A stretch of DNA of 64,000 bases from Megaustenia siamemsis (lineage: Eukaryota; Mollusca; Gastropoda; Stylommatophora; Ariophantidae). The DNA lies in contig JAVIAB010000025.1 in the NCBI GenBank assembly GCA_032433765.1, positions 32,209,615 through 32,273,614 of the forward strand, written 5' to 3'. Under the pieces are notes generated by a model. It was not told where the DNA came from and searched no databases. It saw only the letters and a list, made by a program, of their open reading frames with translations. Positions 42,665 to 56,300 of this stretch are shown piece by piece; the first letter of the stretch is position 1; each line of letters opens with the position of its first letter. The translations under genes were made by a program, and so were the position numbers.

Positions 42665-43092
42665 CTTTATAGAACGTTGCGTTCACCACAGACCGTCTGA
42701 AAGAATCTCTGTTTCTAGCCAGATCTCCCACATAACGTTGTATTCACCACAGACCGTCTGAAAGAATCTCTGTCTCTAGCCAGATCTCCCACAGACGTTG
42801 TATTCACCACAGACCGTCTGAAAGAATCTCTGTCTCTAGCCAGATCTCCCACAGACGTTGTATTCACCACAGACCGTCTGAAAGAATCTCTGTCTCTAGC
42901 CAGATCTCCCACAGACGTTGTATTCACCACAGACCGTCTGAAAGAATCTCTGTCTCTAGCCAGATCTCCCACATAACGTTGTATTCACCACAGACCGTCT
43001 GAAAGAATCTCTGTCTCTAGCCAGATCTCCCACATAACGTTGTATTCACCACATCCCGTCTGTAAGAATCTCTATCTCTAGCCAGATCTCCA
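42665..43092 (-). repeat. 60-bp minisatellite, about 7 copies, related to 4844-7026
   Basis: On the minus strand the units contain GGGAGATCTGGCTAGAGACA and GAGATTCTTTCAGACGG, then TCTGTGGTGAATAC and AACG before the next GGGAGATC. The core AGATCTGGCTAGAGACAGAG with ATTCTT.CAGAC is the same as in the 53-bp array 36 kb away. Copies here are more uniform. Confidence 0.95.
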
Positions 43093-43344
43093 TTTTTGTT
43101 CTTTCCAGCCAGCTGTGTCTTTTGACGTGGACATAGCCTTTGACTTTCCTCTGTAGAATTCTGGTTATTAGCCAGTTCATTTTAAATGTTTAAATATTCC
43201 AAAGGAACTCATTGCTATTTTTCAATTTCTAAGGTATCTTGAGGATTTTCCTGTAGCATTTTGTTTCGAATCAATCGATTTTATCCCGTCATGTTTTCAT
43301 GATTGCCCATGATTCTCAACCATATGTTGCTATCTTCTCTTTCT

Positions 43345-43690
43345 TCTTTCCTTCCTCAACTGCCTTTCAGCGTCGAGGGGAGATACAATTTGCAGTCTTT
43401 TGCTCTTCTGTTTGCCTCTGCTGCTGTTATGTTTCCTAGTGCTTCTAATTTTCCGTCAATCCATCTTTTTCGTGGTCGACCCTTGGGCCTGGTGTTCTTG
43501 CAGTGTTTATTGATGGCTCGTTGTGTTGTGTTATGATCGCTCTGCCTTGTCACGTGGCCAAACCATTTTATCTATTGTTTCTTGATATATTCATTGGCGG
43601 GGACTATTCCTAGCTTTTTTATCAGTTCTTAATTTCTGATCTTGTCTCTCAGGCTGTTTTCTGTCACTCTCCTGTCATATATATGTGTTG
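43345..43690 (-). mobile_element. LINE-G 3' end, copy 2
   Basis: Minus strand reads KLGIVPANEYIKKQ, a stop, IKWFGHVTRQSDHNTTQRA, RPKGRPRKRWIDGKLEALGN, ITAAEANRRAKDCKLYLPST and LKGS-stop. The best copy of LINE-G's end. The sequence to its left and between 43093 and 43344 may hold older LINE scraps. Confidence 0.75.
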
Positions 43691-43914
43691 CTCCGTATGT
43701 ATATATGTTGCAATCGGTAATATAAATGTCATCAGTGTAATAGTAATTTTCCTTCCTTTCTGTCAAATATTAAAGACAAAAGCAATATTTGGAGATCTGT
43801 CAGAATATTTGTGCTGGTAAAATACGCAAGAAATCTTTCACAGATCAAGCAATAACATTAGTCATCAAATAGTTTGCACAAACAAGTTAGATATATTATT
43901 AGCTTTGCTCAGTA

Positions 43915-44462
43915 TATGCCCACCTTCTTCTCTTGTTGACTTTTATGTTCACTTAGACAACATATGACCACCTTCTTCTCTTGTTGACTTTTATGTTCAC
44001 TTAGACAACATATGCCCACCTTCTTCTCTTGTTGACTTTTATGTTCACTTAGCCAACATATGACCACCTTCTTCTCTTGTTGACTTTTATGTTCACTTAG
44101 ACAACATATGACCACCTTCTTCTCTTGTTGACTTTTATGTTCACTTAGACAACATATGACCACCTTCTTCTCTTGTTGACTTTTATGTTCACTTAGACAA
44201 CATATGCCCACCTTCTTCTCTTGTTGACTTTTATGTTCACTTAGACAACATATGCCCACCTTCTTCTCTTGTTGACTTTTATGTTCACTTAGACAACATA
44301 TGCCCACCTTCTTCTCTTGTTGACTTTTATGTTCACTTAGACAACATATGCCCACCTTCTTCTCTTGTTGACTTTTATGTTCACTTAGACAACATATGCC
44401 CACCTTCTTCTCATATGACCACCTTCTTCTCTTGTTGCCTCTTTTGTTCACTTAGACAACAT
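43915..44462. repeat. 48-bp minisatellite, left block, about 11 copies
   Basis: Unit contains CACCTTCTTCTCTTGTTGAC, TTTTATGTTCACTTAGACAA and CATATGMC. The minus strand stays open (VICCLSEHKSQQEKK-type peptide, 16 codons per unit) because 48 is a multiple of 3. Interrupted by an AACC-tail repeat at 44463. Confidence 0.95.
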
Positions 44463-44792
44463 TGGTTATTGGTTATTGGTTATGGAAGGCCTCGGTTTTA
44501 CAGCAAACGAATTAAAATCCATAATTGCTCAACCGCCCGTGCCAGTGGAATCATCCGAATTACTAACTCATCTCCCAAACAAAGAAAGGTAACTGTAGTC
44601 ACCATCGTAGCAGTCTCAGCACACGCCAAAAGACATAAGGCGAAACCGCGCAGAAAGTGAACACAGCCAACTGTTCCCTGTCATACGATATCATCATTCA
44701 TCGTAAACAAGCGGGATATCGAAGCAGGATCAAAACGGATGAGACACACAGCTCACGGTGTGCACAGAGCACTTAACTCAGTAGCTCGTGCA
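44463..44792 (-). mobile_element. AACC-tail repeat, copy 4, inserted in the 48-bp array
   Basis: ACAACAT at 44456-44462 and 44793-44799 marks the ends, giving a 330-bp element. On the minus strand it starts TGCACGAGCTACTGAGTTAA and ends ATAACCAATAACCAATAACC. The array resumes in the same orientation on the other side. This is the best definition of the family's ends in the window. Confidence 0.8.
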
Positions 44793-46745
44793 ACAACATA
44801 TGACCACCTTCTTCTCTTCTTGCTTCTTATGTTCACTTAGACAACATATGACCACCCTCTTCTCTTGTTGCCTCTTCTGTTCACTTAGCCAACATATGAC
44901 CACCTTCTTCTCTTGTTGCCTCTTCTGTTCACTTAGACAACATATGACCACCTTCTTCTCTTGTTGCCTTTTATGTTCACTTAGACAACATATGACCACC
45001 TTCTTCTCTTGTTGCCTCTTCTGTTCACTTAGACAACATATGACCACCTTCTTCTCTTGTTGCCTTTTATGTTCACTTAGACAACATATGCCCACCCTCT
45101 TCTCTTGTTGCCTCTTCTGTTCACCTAGCCAACATATGACCACCTTCTTCTCTTGTTGCCTCTTCTGTTCACTTAGACAACATATGACCACCTTCTTCTC
45201 TTGTTGCCTCTTATGTTCACATAGACAACATATGACCACCTTCTTCTCTTGTTGCCTCTTATGTTCACTTAGACAACATATGACCACCTTCTTCTCTTCT
45301 TGCCTCTTATGTTCACTTAGACAACATATGACCACCTTCTTCTCTTCTTGCCTCTTCTGTTCACTTAGACAACATATGACCACCCTCTTCTCTTCTTGCC
45401 TCTTATGTTCACCTAGCCATCATATGACCACCCTCTTCTCTTGTTGCCTCTTCTTTTCAATTAGACAACATATGACCACCCTCTTCTCTTGTTGCCTCTT
45501 CTCATAACATAGCCAAAATATGACCACGCTCTTTTCTTGTTGTCTCTTCTCATAACATAGCCAACATATGTCCATCCTCTTCTCTTGTTGTCTCTTCTCT
45601 TGACGTAGCAAACATATGTCCATCCTCTTTTCTTGTTGTCTCTTATCTTGACGTAGCCAACATATATCCATCCTCTTCTCTTGTTGCCTCTTCTCATAAC
45701 ATAGTCAACATTTATCCATCACCTTCTCTTGTTATCTCTTCTCTTGTTGTGTCATCTCTTTACTTAGCCAACATATGTCCACCCTCTTCTCTTGTTGTGT
45801 CTACTGTTCACTTAGCCAATATATGCCCATCTTCTTCTCTTGTTGTGTCTTCTCTTTACTTAGCCAACATATGTCCACCCTCTTCTCTTGTTGTGTCTAC
45901 TGTTCACTTAGCCAATATATGCCCATTTTCTTCTCTTGTTGTGTCTTCTCTTTACGTAGCCAACATATGTCCACGCTCGTCTGTTGTTGTCTCTTCTGTT
46001 CACTTATCCAACATATGCCCTCCCTCTTCTCTTGTATCTTTTCTATGGGTAGCCAACATATGCCCACCCTCTTCTTTTGTTGTTTCTTCTCTTGTCGTAT
46101 ACGTATCCAACATATGCCCTCCCTCTTCTCTTGTTGCCTCTTCTCTTTACATAGCCAACATATGCCCTCCCTCTTCTCTTGTTGTGTCTTCTTTTTTACG
46201 TAGCCAACATATGCCCTCCCTCTTCCTTTGTTGTGTCGTCTCTTTACGTAGCCAACATACGTACATCCTCTTCTATTGTTGTCTCTTCTCTCTTTACATA
46301 GCCAACATATGCCCTCCCTCTTCTCTTGTTGTGTCTTCTTTTTTACGTAGCCAACATATGCCCTCCCTCTTCCTTTGTTGTGTCGTCTCTTTACGTAGCC
46401 AAAATATACCCTCCCTCTTCTCTTGTTGTGTTTTCTCTTTACGTAGCCAACATACGTACATCCTCTTCTATTGTTGTCTCTTCTCTTTACGTAGCCAATA
46501 TATGCCTTCCCTCTTCTCTTTTTCTCTCTTCTCTTGTTGCGTCTTCACTTATGTAGCTAACATTTGTCCTTCCTCTTTTCTTGTTGCCTCTTCTGCTCAC
46601 TTAGCCAACATATGCCCTCCCTCTTCTCTTGTTGTGTTTTCTCTTTATGTAGCCAACATATGTCCATCCTCTTCTCTTGTTGTCTCATCTCTTTATGTAG
46701 CCAACATACGCATATCCTCTTCTCTTGTTGTCTCATCTCTTTACG
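44793..46745. repeat. 48-bp minisatellite, right block, about 40 copies, increasingly diverged
   Basis: Units close to the left block up to about 45500 (TTCTCTTGTTGCCTCTT, GTTCACTTAGACAACATATG); after that CATAACATAGCCAACAT, then CTTTACGTAGCCAACATATG with TTCTCTTGTTGTGTCTTCTC and shorter or longer units. Open frames of up to 343 codons are repeat-driven. Confidence 0.95.
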
Positions 46746-46904
46746 TTGTTAATTTCGACAACTTTTGCAATTGTATATGACATATTAAATGTCAAAAATA
46801 ATTATTGACCGAAATATTCAATTTGCTTTTATCATTATTAACAAATAGAAGAATGAAAATGGGAAAGGTCTTTCACGATATTTTGTGTATCTACAAATAT
46901 CATT

Positions 46905-47130
46905 TATAATTAAGAGAAAACAGTGATCATATGTTGGTCATGTGATGAGAGAAGGTAACCAGATCCTCAAATGCGAACGAGACGTTAAAACAACGGAGGT
47001 GGTATGGAAGCAGCAAAAAGAAAACTGAGGTGAGATGCGACAACAGCAGAATTCAGCTCAATTGCTGAAGTTGACAGGCTCGCTAAAAACAAGGAAGCGT
47101 CATGCACGCTTTTACTGCACGCTCGGAATG
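46905..47130 (+). mobile_element. LINE-D C-terminus, copy 2, decayed
   Basis: Nucleotide matches to copy 1: ATATGTTGGTCATGTGATGA, then fragments equivalent to RPR..L+..L..DA.TAEFSSIAE-type residues in broken frames. Confidence 0.55.
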
Positions 47131-47164
47131 TAGAATAGACAAAAAAAAACAGTGTTGCATACGT

Positions 47165-47722
47165 TATGATCACGAGTTGCATGACGATGAAGGTGATTGC
47201 AGTGGCCAAGGCATTCATCTGGTTATAGTCACAAGACTACACCCGCGCCTGTATACTGAGTGATTCGATGAGCATGATAAAAAGTGGAGGCGGGCTCTGT
47301 ACGTAGCCAGTGGGTAGAGTTATTGGAGTCAAAAATACGTAAGGTCACCTTTGTCTACGTCCCTGGACATGCGGAAGTACTGGGAAATGAAAGAGCGGAC
47401 AGGTTGGCTAGCTGCATCGTCATTGAAGTCGGTCAAACAATGAATCAGGTGGACATCAGCAATGCCCTCCGAGATGTGGGAAGGGCACAGGACTTCGACA
47501 ATCATGAGTCCACGTCACTCCTTCGGATGAAAAGAGATGGGAGTTAAGATGGACACAGCCAGAAACGAGAAACTTAGTGGCCGTGTAAGAAGACTTATCA
47601 ACCAACACAGAACTGAAGTCGTCAGTCGCTGGACACTGAGGGAATTGCTGAGGAGGGGATCTGAGCACCTATGGACATGCTCGGAGTGCAATGATGATGA
47701 CCCGCTAATAACTCAGTAACAA
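47165..47722 (+). mobile_element. LINE-E 3' half, copy 3
   Basis: Broken frames with VIAVAKAFIWL, ACILSDSMSMI, KVTFVYVPGHAEVLGNERAD, DVGRAQDFDNHEST, MDTARNEKLSGRVRRLINQH and SEHLWTCSECNDDDP. That is RNase H plus tail. It ends CTAATAACTCAGTAAC with only about two 8-bp tail units. At least two frameshifts. Confidence 0.85.
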
Positions 47723-47859
47723 ACGTGGTGTGGATAGAATGGTGCAGGTCCTGCGCAAGGTCCGACACATGATGGCAAAGATTGTCGGATTTGTAGAATC
47801 TAGAAATTCTCCTTCATGTTTCGGTTCAATAGATGTGTAGACAGACTGTCAGATAGATT

Positions 47860-47950
47860 GACATGCAGGGAGACAGGCAGGGAGACAGGTAGGGAGACAG
47901 GCAGGGAGACAGGCAGGGGGACAGGCTTGCAGACAAGCAGGCAGGCAGGT
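47860..47950. repeat. 12-bp tandem repeat
   Basis: Units GGGAGACAGGCA and GGGAGACAGGTA, about 6-7 copies, ending in GCAGGCAGGCAGG. Confidence 0.85.
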
Positions 47951-47989
47951 ATAGGTGGCAGCTCAGGTCATACAAATACCACACATAAA

Positions 47990-48245
47990 CACATCTGTTG
48001 TCCTTTCGAGCCGAAGTCGGCACATAGGGCAGAACTACAATCTCAAAAACAGAAACCTTGCGTGCCAAAATGGCACATATTGCAGAGATCACTGCTTCTA
48101 AAATCTATGGTTCTGTTTCCATAACAATGCTTTTTACAATGACAGCTTGTCAAGCCATCGATCAACCTCCTTAGTCGCCTCTTACGACATGCTTGGAAGG
48201 TCACAGTGTCACTATTCTTTACTTCCCACATAATGAGGCCCCGGT
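47990..48245 (-). other. Possible old mollusc SINE remnant
   Basis: On the minus strand GCATGTCGTAAGAGGCGACT occurs at 48172-48191 (plus-strand AGTCGCCTCTTACGACATGC). I associate this block, from memory, with abundant tRNA-derived SINEs of molluscs. No A/B boxes are clear. It is the main sequence hint for a molluscan source, and it is weak. Confidence 0.35.
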
Positions 48246-48254
48246 AACACACGG

Positions 48255-49385
48255 GAGTACATAAACACATACCTCACACAAAATATCACACATAGACACT
48301 CACGTCACACAAATACCACACATAGACACTTACCTGAAACAAATAGCAGACATACACACTTATCTCACACAAATACCACACAGACACTTATCTCACACAA
48401 ATACCACACCTAGACATTTATCTCACACAAATACCACACATAGACACTTATCTCACACAAATACCACACATAGACACTAACGTCACACAAATACCACACA
48501 TAGACACTCACGTCACACAAATACCACACATAGACACTCACGTCACACAAATACCACACATAGACACTAACGTCACACAAATACCACACATAGACACTTA
48601 TCTCACACAAATACCACAAATAGACACTCACGTCACACAAATACCACACATAGACACTCACGTCACACAAATACCACACATAGACACTCACGTCACACAA
48701 ATACCACACATAGACACTAACGTCACACAAATACCACACATAGACACTAACGTCACACAAATACCACATATAGACACTCACGTCACACAAATACCACACA
48801 TAGACACTCACGTCACACAAATACCACACATAGACACTAACGTCACACAAATACCACACATAGACACTTACCTGAAACAAATAGCAGACATAGACACGTA
48901 TCTCACACAAATACAACACATAGACACTTATCTCACACAAATACAACACATAGACACTTATCTCACACAAATACCACACATAGACACTTATCTCACACAA
49001 ATACCATTCATAGACACTTAACTCACACAAATACCACACATAGACACTTACATAATAGAATTACCACACATAGACACCTATGTCACACAAATATGACATA
49101 TTGACACTTACATCACAGAAATACCATGCATAGACACATTACTGAAATACCACACATGGACACTTACATCACATACATACCACACATAGACACCTACGTC
49201 ACACAAATATAACACATAGATTTTCCCTTTACACAAATACCAAATATATATACTTACTTTACACAAATACCAGACATATACACTCACTTTACACAAATAC
49301 CAGACATATATACTCACTTTACACAAATACCAGACATATATACTCACTTTACACAAATACCAGACATATATACTCACTTCACAAA
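48255..49385. repeat. 30-bp minisatellite, about 36 copies
   Basis: Unit TAGACACTCACGTCACACAA plus ATACCACACA; variants CTTATCTCACAC, CTAACGTCACAC. From about 49100 the units become TATACTCACTTTACACAAAT plus ACCAGACATA. The minus-strand frame (10 codons per unit, YVWYLC) is open for 200 codons but is repeat-derived. Confidence 0.95.
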
Positions 49386-49574
49386 ACTGTGTGGAATAAC
49401 CAGATTTTCTTTCACATAAATTCTCACACAAACAACTAACCTGCACGTTTACACACTTCACTTTACGAAAGACAAGCTCCACTTTACACACATTACTCCA
49501 CACTGGCTGCACAAACAACAAGTACACTCGAGCATTAAACTGCACATAAATACCACCACCGTACTAGAACCCAG

Positions 49575-50335
49575 CACACAAAAAACACACATTCCATACA
49601 AGTACTCACTGCACACAAACACACATTCAATACAAGTACTCACTGCACACAAACACACATTCAATACAAGTACTCACTGCACACAAACACACATTCAATA
49701 CAAGTACTCACTGCACACAAACACACATTCAATACAAGTACTCACAGCACACAAACACACATTCAATACAAGTACTCACTGCACACAAACACACATTCCA
49801 TACAAGTACTCACTGCACACAAACACACATTCCATGCAAGCACTCATTGCACACAAACACACATTCCAAACAAACAGAAATTCCATACAAGTACTCATTG
49901 GACACAAACACACATTCCATACAAACATACATTCCATAGAAACACTCATTGGACACATACACACAGTCCATACAAACATACATTCCATAGAAACACTCAT
50001 TGGACACAAACACACAGTCCATAGAAACACACATCATATACAAACACATATTCCAAATAAACACATATTCTATACAAACACTCACTGCACACAGATAAAT
50101 ATTGCATACAAACTTACATTTCATGCAAAAACTCATTGCATACAAACACATAATCAATATATAAACACACATTGTACACAAACACTGATTGCTTTACAAA
50201 AACTGATTGCTTACAAAGACACATCCCACACAAACACTCATTGCATACAAACACATAGGTCATAAAACACTCATTGGACACAAACACACATTGCACATAA
50301 ACACACATTCCAAACAAACACAATTTCCATACAAA
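49575..50335. repeat. 34-bp minisatellite and degenerate relatives
   Basis: Clean units of 34 bp to about 49860: CATTCAATACAAGTACTCAC plus TGCACACAAACACA. Beyond that the same vocabulary (CACACATTCCATACAAAC, CACTCATTGGACACAAACA) continues irregularly until the 11-bp array begins. Confidence 0.9.
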
Positions 50336-50338
50336 CAC

Positions 50339-53300
50339 TCATCCAGACACCGATCAGACACCAGACAAACGCCAGTCAGACACCGATCAGACACCAGTCA
50401 GACACCAGACAAACGCCAGTTAGACACCGGTCAGAGACCAGTCAGAAACCGGTCAGACACCAGAAAAACGCCAGTCAGACAATGGTCAGACACCAGACAA
50501 ACGCCAGTCAGACACCGGTCAGACACCAGACAAATGCCAGTCAGACACCAGTCAGACACCGGACAAACGCCAGTCAGATACCGGTCAGACACCAGACAAA
50601 CGCCAGTCAGACACCGGTCACACACCGGTCAGACACCAGACAAATGCCAGTCAGACACTGGTCAAACACCGGTCAGACACCAGTCAGACACCAGTCAGAC
50701 ACCAGTCAGACACCAGTCAGACACCAGTCAGACACCGGTCAGACACCAGTCAGACACCAGACAAACGCCAGTCAGACACCGGTGAGACACCAGTCAGACA
50801 CCGGTTAGACACCAGACAAAGCCAGTCAGACACCGGTCAGACACCAGTCAGACACCGGTTAGACACCAGACAAATGCCAGTCAGACACCGGTCAGACACC
50901 AGTCAGGCACCGGTCAGGCACCAGTCAGACACCGGTCAGACACCAGAAAAACGCCAGTCAGACACCAGTCAGACACCGGTCAGACACCAGTCAGACACCA
51001 GTCAGACACCAGTCAGACACCAGTCAGACACCGGTCAGACACCGGTCAGGCACCAGTCAGACACCAGTCAGACACCAGTCAGACACCGGTCAGACACCAG
51101 TCAGACACTGGTCAGACACCAGTCAGACACCAGTTAGACACCAGACAAACGCCAGTCAGACACCGGTAAGACACCAGTCAGACACCGGTCAGACACCAGT
51201 CAGGCACCAGTCAGACACCAGTTAGACACCAGTCAGACACCAGTCAGACACCGGTCTGACACCAGAAAAACGCCAGTCAGACACCAGTCAGACACCAGTC
51301 AGACACCGGTCAGACACCAGTCAGACACCGGTCTGACACCAGAAAAACGCCAGTCAGACACCAGTCAGACACCAGTCAGACACCAGTCAGACACCGGTTA
51401 GACACCAGACAAACGCCAGTCAGACACCGGTCAGACAAAGGTCAGACACCGGTCAGACACCAGACACCAGTCAGGCACTGGTCAGACACCAGTCAGACAC
51501 CGGTCAGACACCAGTCAGACACCAGTCAGACACCGGTCAGACACAAGTCAGAAACCAGTCAGACACCAGTCAGACACTGGTCAGACGCCAGTCAGGCACC
51601 GGTCAGACACCAGTCAGACACCAGTCAGACACCGGTCAGACACCAGTCAGGCAGCGGTCAGACACCAGTCAGACACCAGTCAGGCAAAGGTCAGACACCA
51701 GTCAGGTACCGGTCAGACACCAGTCAGACCCCAGTCAGGCACCGGTCAGACACCAGTCAGACACCAGTCAGACACCAGTCAGACACCAGTCAGGCACCAA
51801 ACAGACACCAGTCAGACACCAGTCAGACACCGGTCAGACAGCAGTCAGACACCAGTCAGACACCGGTCAGGCACCGGTCAGACACCAGTCAGACACCAGT
51901 CAGGCACCGGTCAGACACCAGTCAGACACAAGTCAGACACCGGTCAGACACCAGTCAGACACCGGTTAGACACCAGAAAAACGCCAGTCAGACAATGGTC
52001 AGACACCGGTCAGACACCAGTCAGGCACCAGTCAGACACCAGTCAGACACCAGAAAAACGCCAGTCAGACACCGGTCAGACACCGGTCAGACACCAGTCA
52101 GGCACCAGTCAGACACCAGAAAAACGCCAGTCATACACCGGTCATACACCGGTCAGACACCAGAAAAACGCCAGTCAGACAACTGTCAGACACCGGTCAG
52201 ACACCAGTCAAGCACCAGTCAGACACCAGAAAAACGCCAGTCAGACACCGGTCAGACACCAGTCAGACACCGGTCAGGCACCAGTCAGACACCAGACAGA
52301 CACCAGAAAAACGCCAGTCAGACGCCGGTCAGACACCGGTCATACACCAGTCAGGCACCAGTCAGACACCAGTCAGACACCAGAAAAACGCCAGTCAGAC
52401 ACCAGTCAGACACCAGTCAGGCACCAGTCAGACACCAGCCAGACACCAGAAAAACGCCAGTTAGACACCGGTCAGACACCAGTCAGACACCAGCAAAACG
52501 CCAGTCAGACACCGGTCAGACACCGGTCAGACACCAGTCAGACACCAGTCAGACACCGGTCAGACACCGGTCAGACACCAGTCAGACACCAGTCAGACAC
52601 CGGTTAGACACCAGACAAACGCCAGACGGACACCAGTCAGACACCAGTCAGACACCAATCAGACACCGGTTAGACACCAGACAAACGCCAGTCAGACACC
52701 AGTCAGACAAAGGTCATTCACCAGTCAGGCACTGGTCAGACACCAGTCAGACACCAGTCAGACACTAGTCAGAAACCAGTCAGACACCAGTCAGACACCA
52801 GTCAGACGCTAGTCAGGCACCGGTCAGACACCAGTCAGACACCGGTCAGACACCAGTCAGGCACCGGTCAGACACCAGTCAAACACCAATCAGGCAAAGG
52901 TCAGACACCAGTCAGGCACCAGTCAGACACCAGTCAGACACCAGTCAGGCACCGGTCAGACACCAGTCAGACATCAGTCAGGCACCAGTCAGACACCGGT
53001 CAGACACCGGTCAGACACTGGTCAGACACCGGTCAGACACCAGTCAGACACCAGTCAGACACCAGTCAGACACCAGTCAGACACCGGTCAGACACTGGTC
53101 AGACACCAGTCAGACACCAGTCAGGCACCAGTCAGACACCAGTCAGACACCAGTCAGACAAGAGTCAAACACCAGTAAGACACCGGTCAGACACTGGTCA
53201 GACACCAGTCAGACACCAGTCAGACACCAGTCAGACACCAGTCAGGCTCCGGTCAGACACCGGTCAGACACCAGTCAGGCTCCGGTCAGACACCGGTCAG

Positions 53301-56300
53301 ACACCGGTCAGACACCAGTCAGACACCAGTCAGACACCAGTCAGGCACCGGCCAGACACCAGTCAGACACCAGTCAGACACCGGTCAGAAACCAGTCAGA
53401 CACCGGTCAGACACCAGAAAAACGCCAGTCAGACACCGGTCAGACACCGGTCAGACACCGGTCAGACACCAGTCAGGCACCAGTCAGACACCAGTCAGAC
53501 GCCAGAAAAACGTCAGTCAGACACCGGTGAGACACCAGTAAGACACCGGTTAGACACCAGTCAGACTCCGGTTAGACAGCAGACAAACGCCAGTCAGACA
53601 CTGGTCAGACACCAGTCAGACACCGGTTAGACACCAGACAAACGCCAGTCAGACACCGGTCTGACACTAGTCAGACACCGGTTAGACACCAGACAAATGC
53701 CAGTCAGACACCAGTCAGACACCGGTCAGACACTGGTCAGACACCAGTCAGACACCAGTCAGACACCGGTCAGACACCAGTCAGACACTGGTCAAACACC
53801 AGTCAGACACCGGTTAAACACCAGACAAACGCCAGTCAGACACCGGTAAGACACCAGTCAGACACCAGTCAGACACCAGTCAGGCACCAGTCAGACACCA
53901 GTTAGACACCAGTCAGACACCAGTCAGACACCAGTCAGACACCGGTTAGACACCAGACAAACGCCAGTCAGACACCGGTCAGACACCAGTCAGACACCAG
54001 TCAGACACCAGTCAGACACCAGTCAGACACCGGTCAGACACCAGTCAGAAACCAGTCAGACACCAGACAGACACCAGAAAAACGCCAGTCAGACACCAGA
54101 AAAACGCCAGTAAGACACTGGTCAGACACCGGTCAGACACCAGTCAGGCACCAGTCAGACACCAGTCAGACACCAGAAAAACGCCAGTCAGACACTGGTC
54201 AGACACCAGTCAGGCACCAGTCAGACACCAGTCAGACACCAGAAAAACGCCAGTTAGACACCGGTCAGACACCAGTCAGACACCAGTTAGACACCAGCAA
54301 AACGCCAGTCAGACACATCTCAGACACCGGTCAGACACCAGTCAGACACCAGTCAGACACCGGTCAGACACCAGTCAGGCACCAGTCAGACACCAGTCAG
54401 ACACCGGTTAGACACCAGACAAACGCCAGTCATACACCAGACAGACACCAGTCAGACACCAATCAGACACCGGTTAGACACCAGACAAACGCCAGGCAGA
54501 TACCGGTCAGACAAAGGTCATTCACCAGTCAGGCACTGGTCAGACACCAGTCAGACACCAGTCAGACACCAGTCAGACACCGGTCAGACACCAGTCAGAA
54601 ACCAGTCAGACACCAGTCAGACACCAGTCAGACGCCAGTCAGGCAGCGGTCAGACGCCAGTCAGACACCAGTCAGACACCGGTCAGACACCAGTCAAGCA
54701 CCGGTCAGGCACCAGTCAGACACCAATCAGGCAAAGGTCAGACACCAGTCAGGCACCAGTCAGACACCAGTCAGACACCAGTCAGGCACCGGTCAGACAC
54801 CAGTCAGACACCAGTCAGGCACCAGTCAGACACCGGTCAGACACTGGTCAGACACCGGTCAGACACCAGTCAGACACCAGTCAGACACCAGTCAGACACC
54901 AGTCAGACACCAGTCAGACACCAGTCAGACACCGGTCAGACACCAGTCAGACACCGGTCAGACACCGGTCAGACACCGGTCAGACACCAGTCAGGCACCG
55001 GTCAGACACCAGTCAGACACCAGTCAGACACCAGTCAGACACCAGTCAGGCTCCGGTCAGACACCGGTCAGACACCAGTCAGACACCCGTCAGACACCGG
55101 TCAGACACCAGTCAGACACCAGTCAGACACCAGTCAGACACCAGTCAGGCACCGGCCAGACACCAGTCAGACACCGGTCAGACACCAGTCAGACACCGGT
55201 CAGACACCGGTCAGACACCAGAAAAACGCCAGTTAGACACTGGTCAGACACCAGTCAGACACCAGTCAGACACTGGTCAGACACCAGAAAAACGTCAGTC
55301 AGACACCGGTCAGACACCAGTCAGACACCAGTCAGGCACCGGTCAGACACCAATCAGACACCAGACAAACGCCAGTCAGACACCGGTCAGACACCAGACA
55401 AACGCCAGTCAGACACGCCAGTCAGACACCGGTCAGACACCAGACAAACGCCAGTCAGACACCTGTCAGACACCAGTTAGACACCAGACATACGCCAGTC
55501 AGACACCAGTCATACATCAGACAAACACCTGTCAGACACCGGTCAGACACCAGTCAGACACCAGACAAACGCCAGTCAGACACCAGTCAGACATCAGACA
55601 AACGCCAGTCAGACTCCAATCAGACATCAGACAAACGCCAGTCAGACACCAGTCAGACATCAGACAAACGCCAGTCAGATATCAGACAAACGCCAGTCAG
55701 ACTTCAGTCAGACACCAGTCAGACATCAGACAAACGCCAGTCAGACTCCAGTCAGACACCGGTCAGACATCATACAAACTCTAGTCAGACATCAGTCAGA
55801 CATCAGACAAACGCCACTCAGACACCGGTCAGACATCAGACAAACGCCAGTCAGACTCCAGTCAGACACCAGTCAGACATCAGACAAACGCCAGTCAGAC
55901 TCCAGTCAGACACGGGTTAGACATCATACAAACTCTAGTCAGACACCAGTCAGACACCAGACAAACGCCAGTCAGACACCGGTCAGACACCAGTCAGACA
56001 TCAGACAAACTCCAGTCAGACACCAGTCAGATATCAGACAAACGCCAGTTAGATACCAGTCAGACACCAATGAGACGCCACTCATACACCAGTCAGACAT
56101 CAGACAAACGCCAGTTAGACATCAGTCAGACACCAATGAGACGCCACTCAGACACCAGACAGACGCCAGAAAAACGCCAGTCACACACTAGTCAGACGCC
56201 AGTCAGACTCCAGTCAGACGCCAGACAGACACCAGACAAACGCCAGTCACACACTAGTCAGACGCCAGTCAGTCTCCAGTCAGACGCCAGACAGACACCA

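Noticed and set aside
44788..46780. Frames of 239 and 343 codons as a repetitive gene
   Set aside because: 48-bp array with unit length divisible by 3; divergence shows no codon-position bias that I can see, and unit lengths vary.
48410..49039. YVWYLC-repeat frame as a protein
   Set aside because: 30-bp array; frame follows from period divisible by 3.
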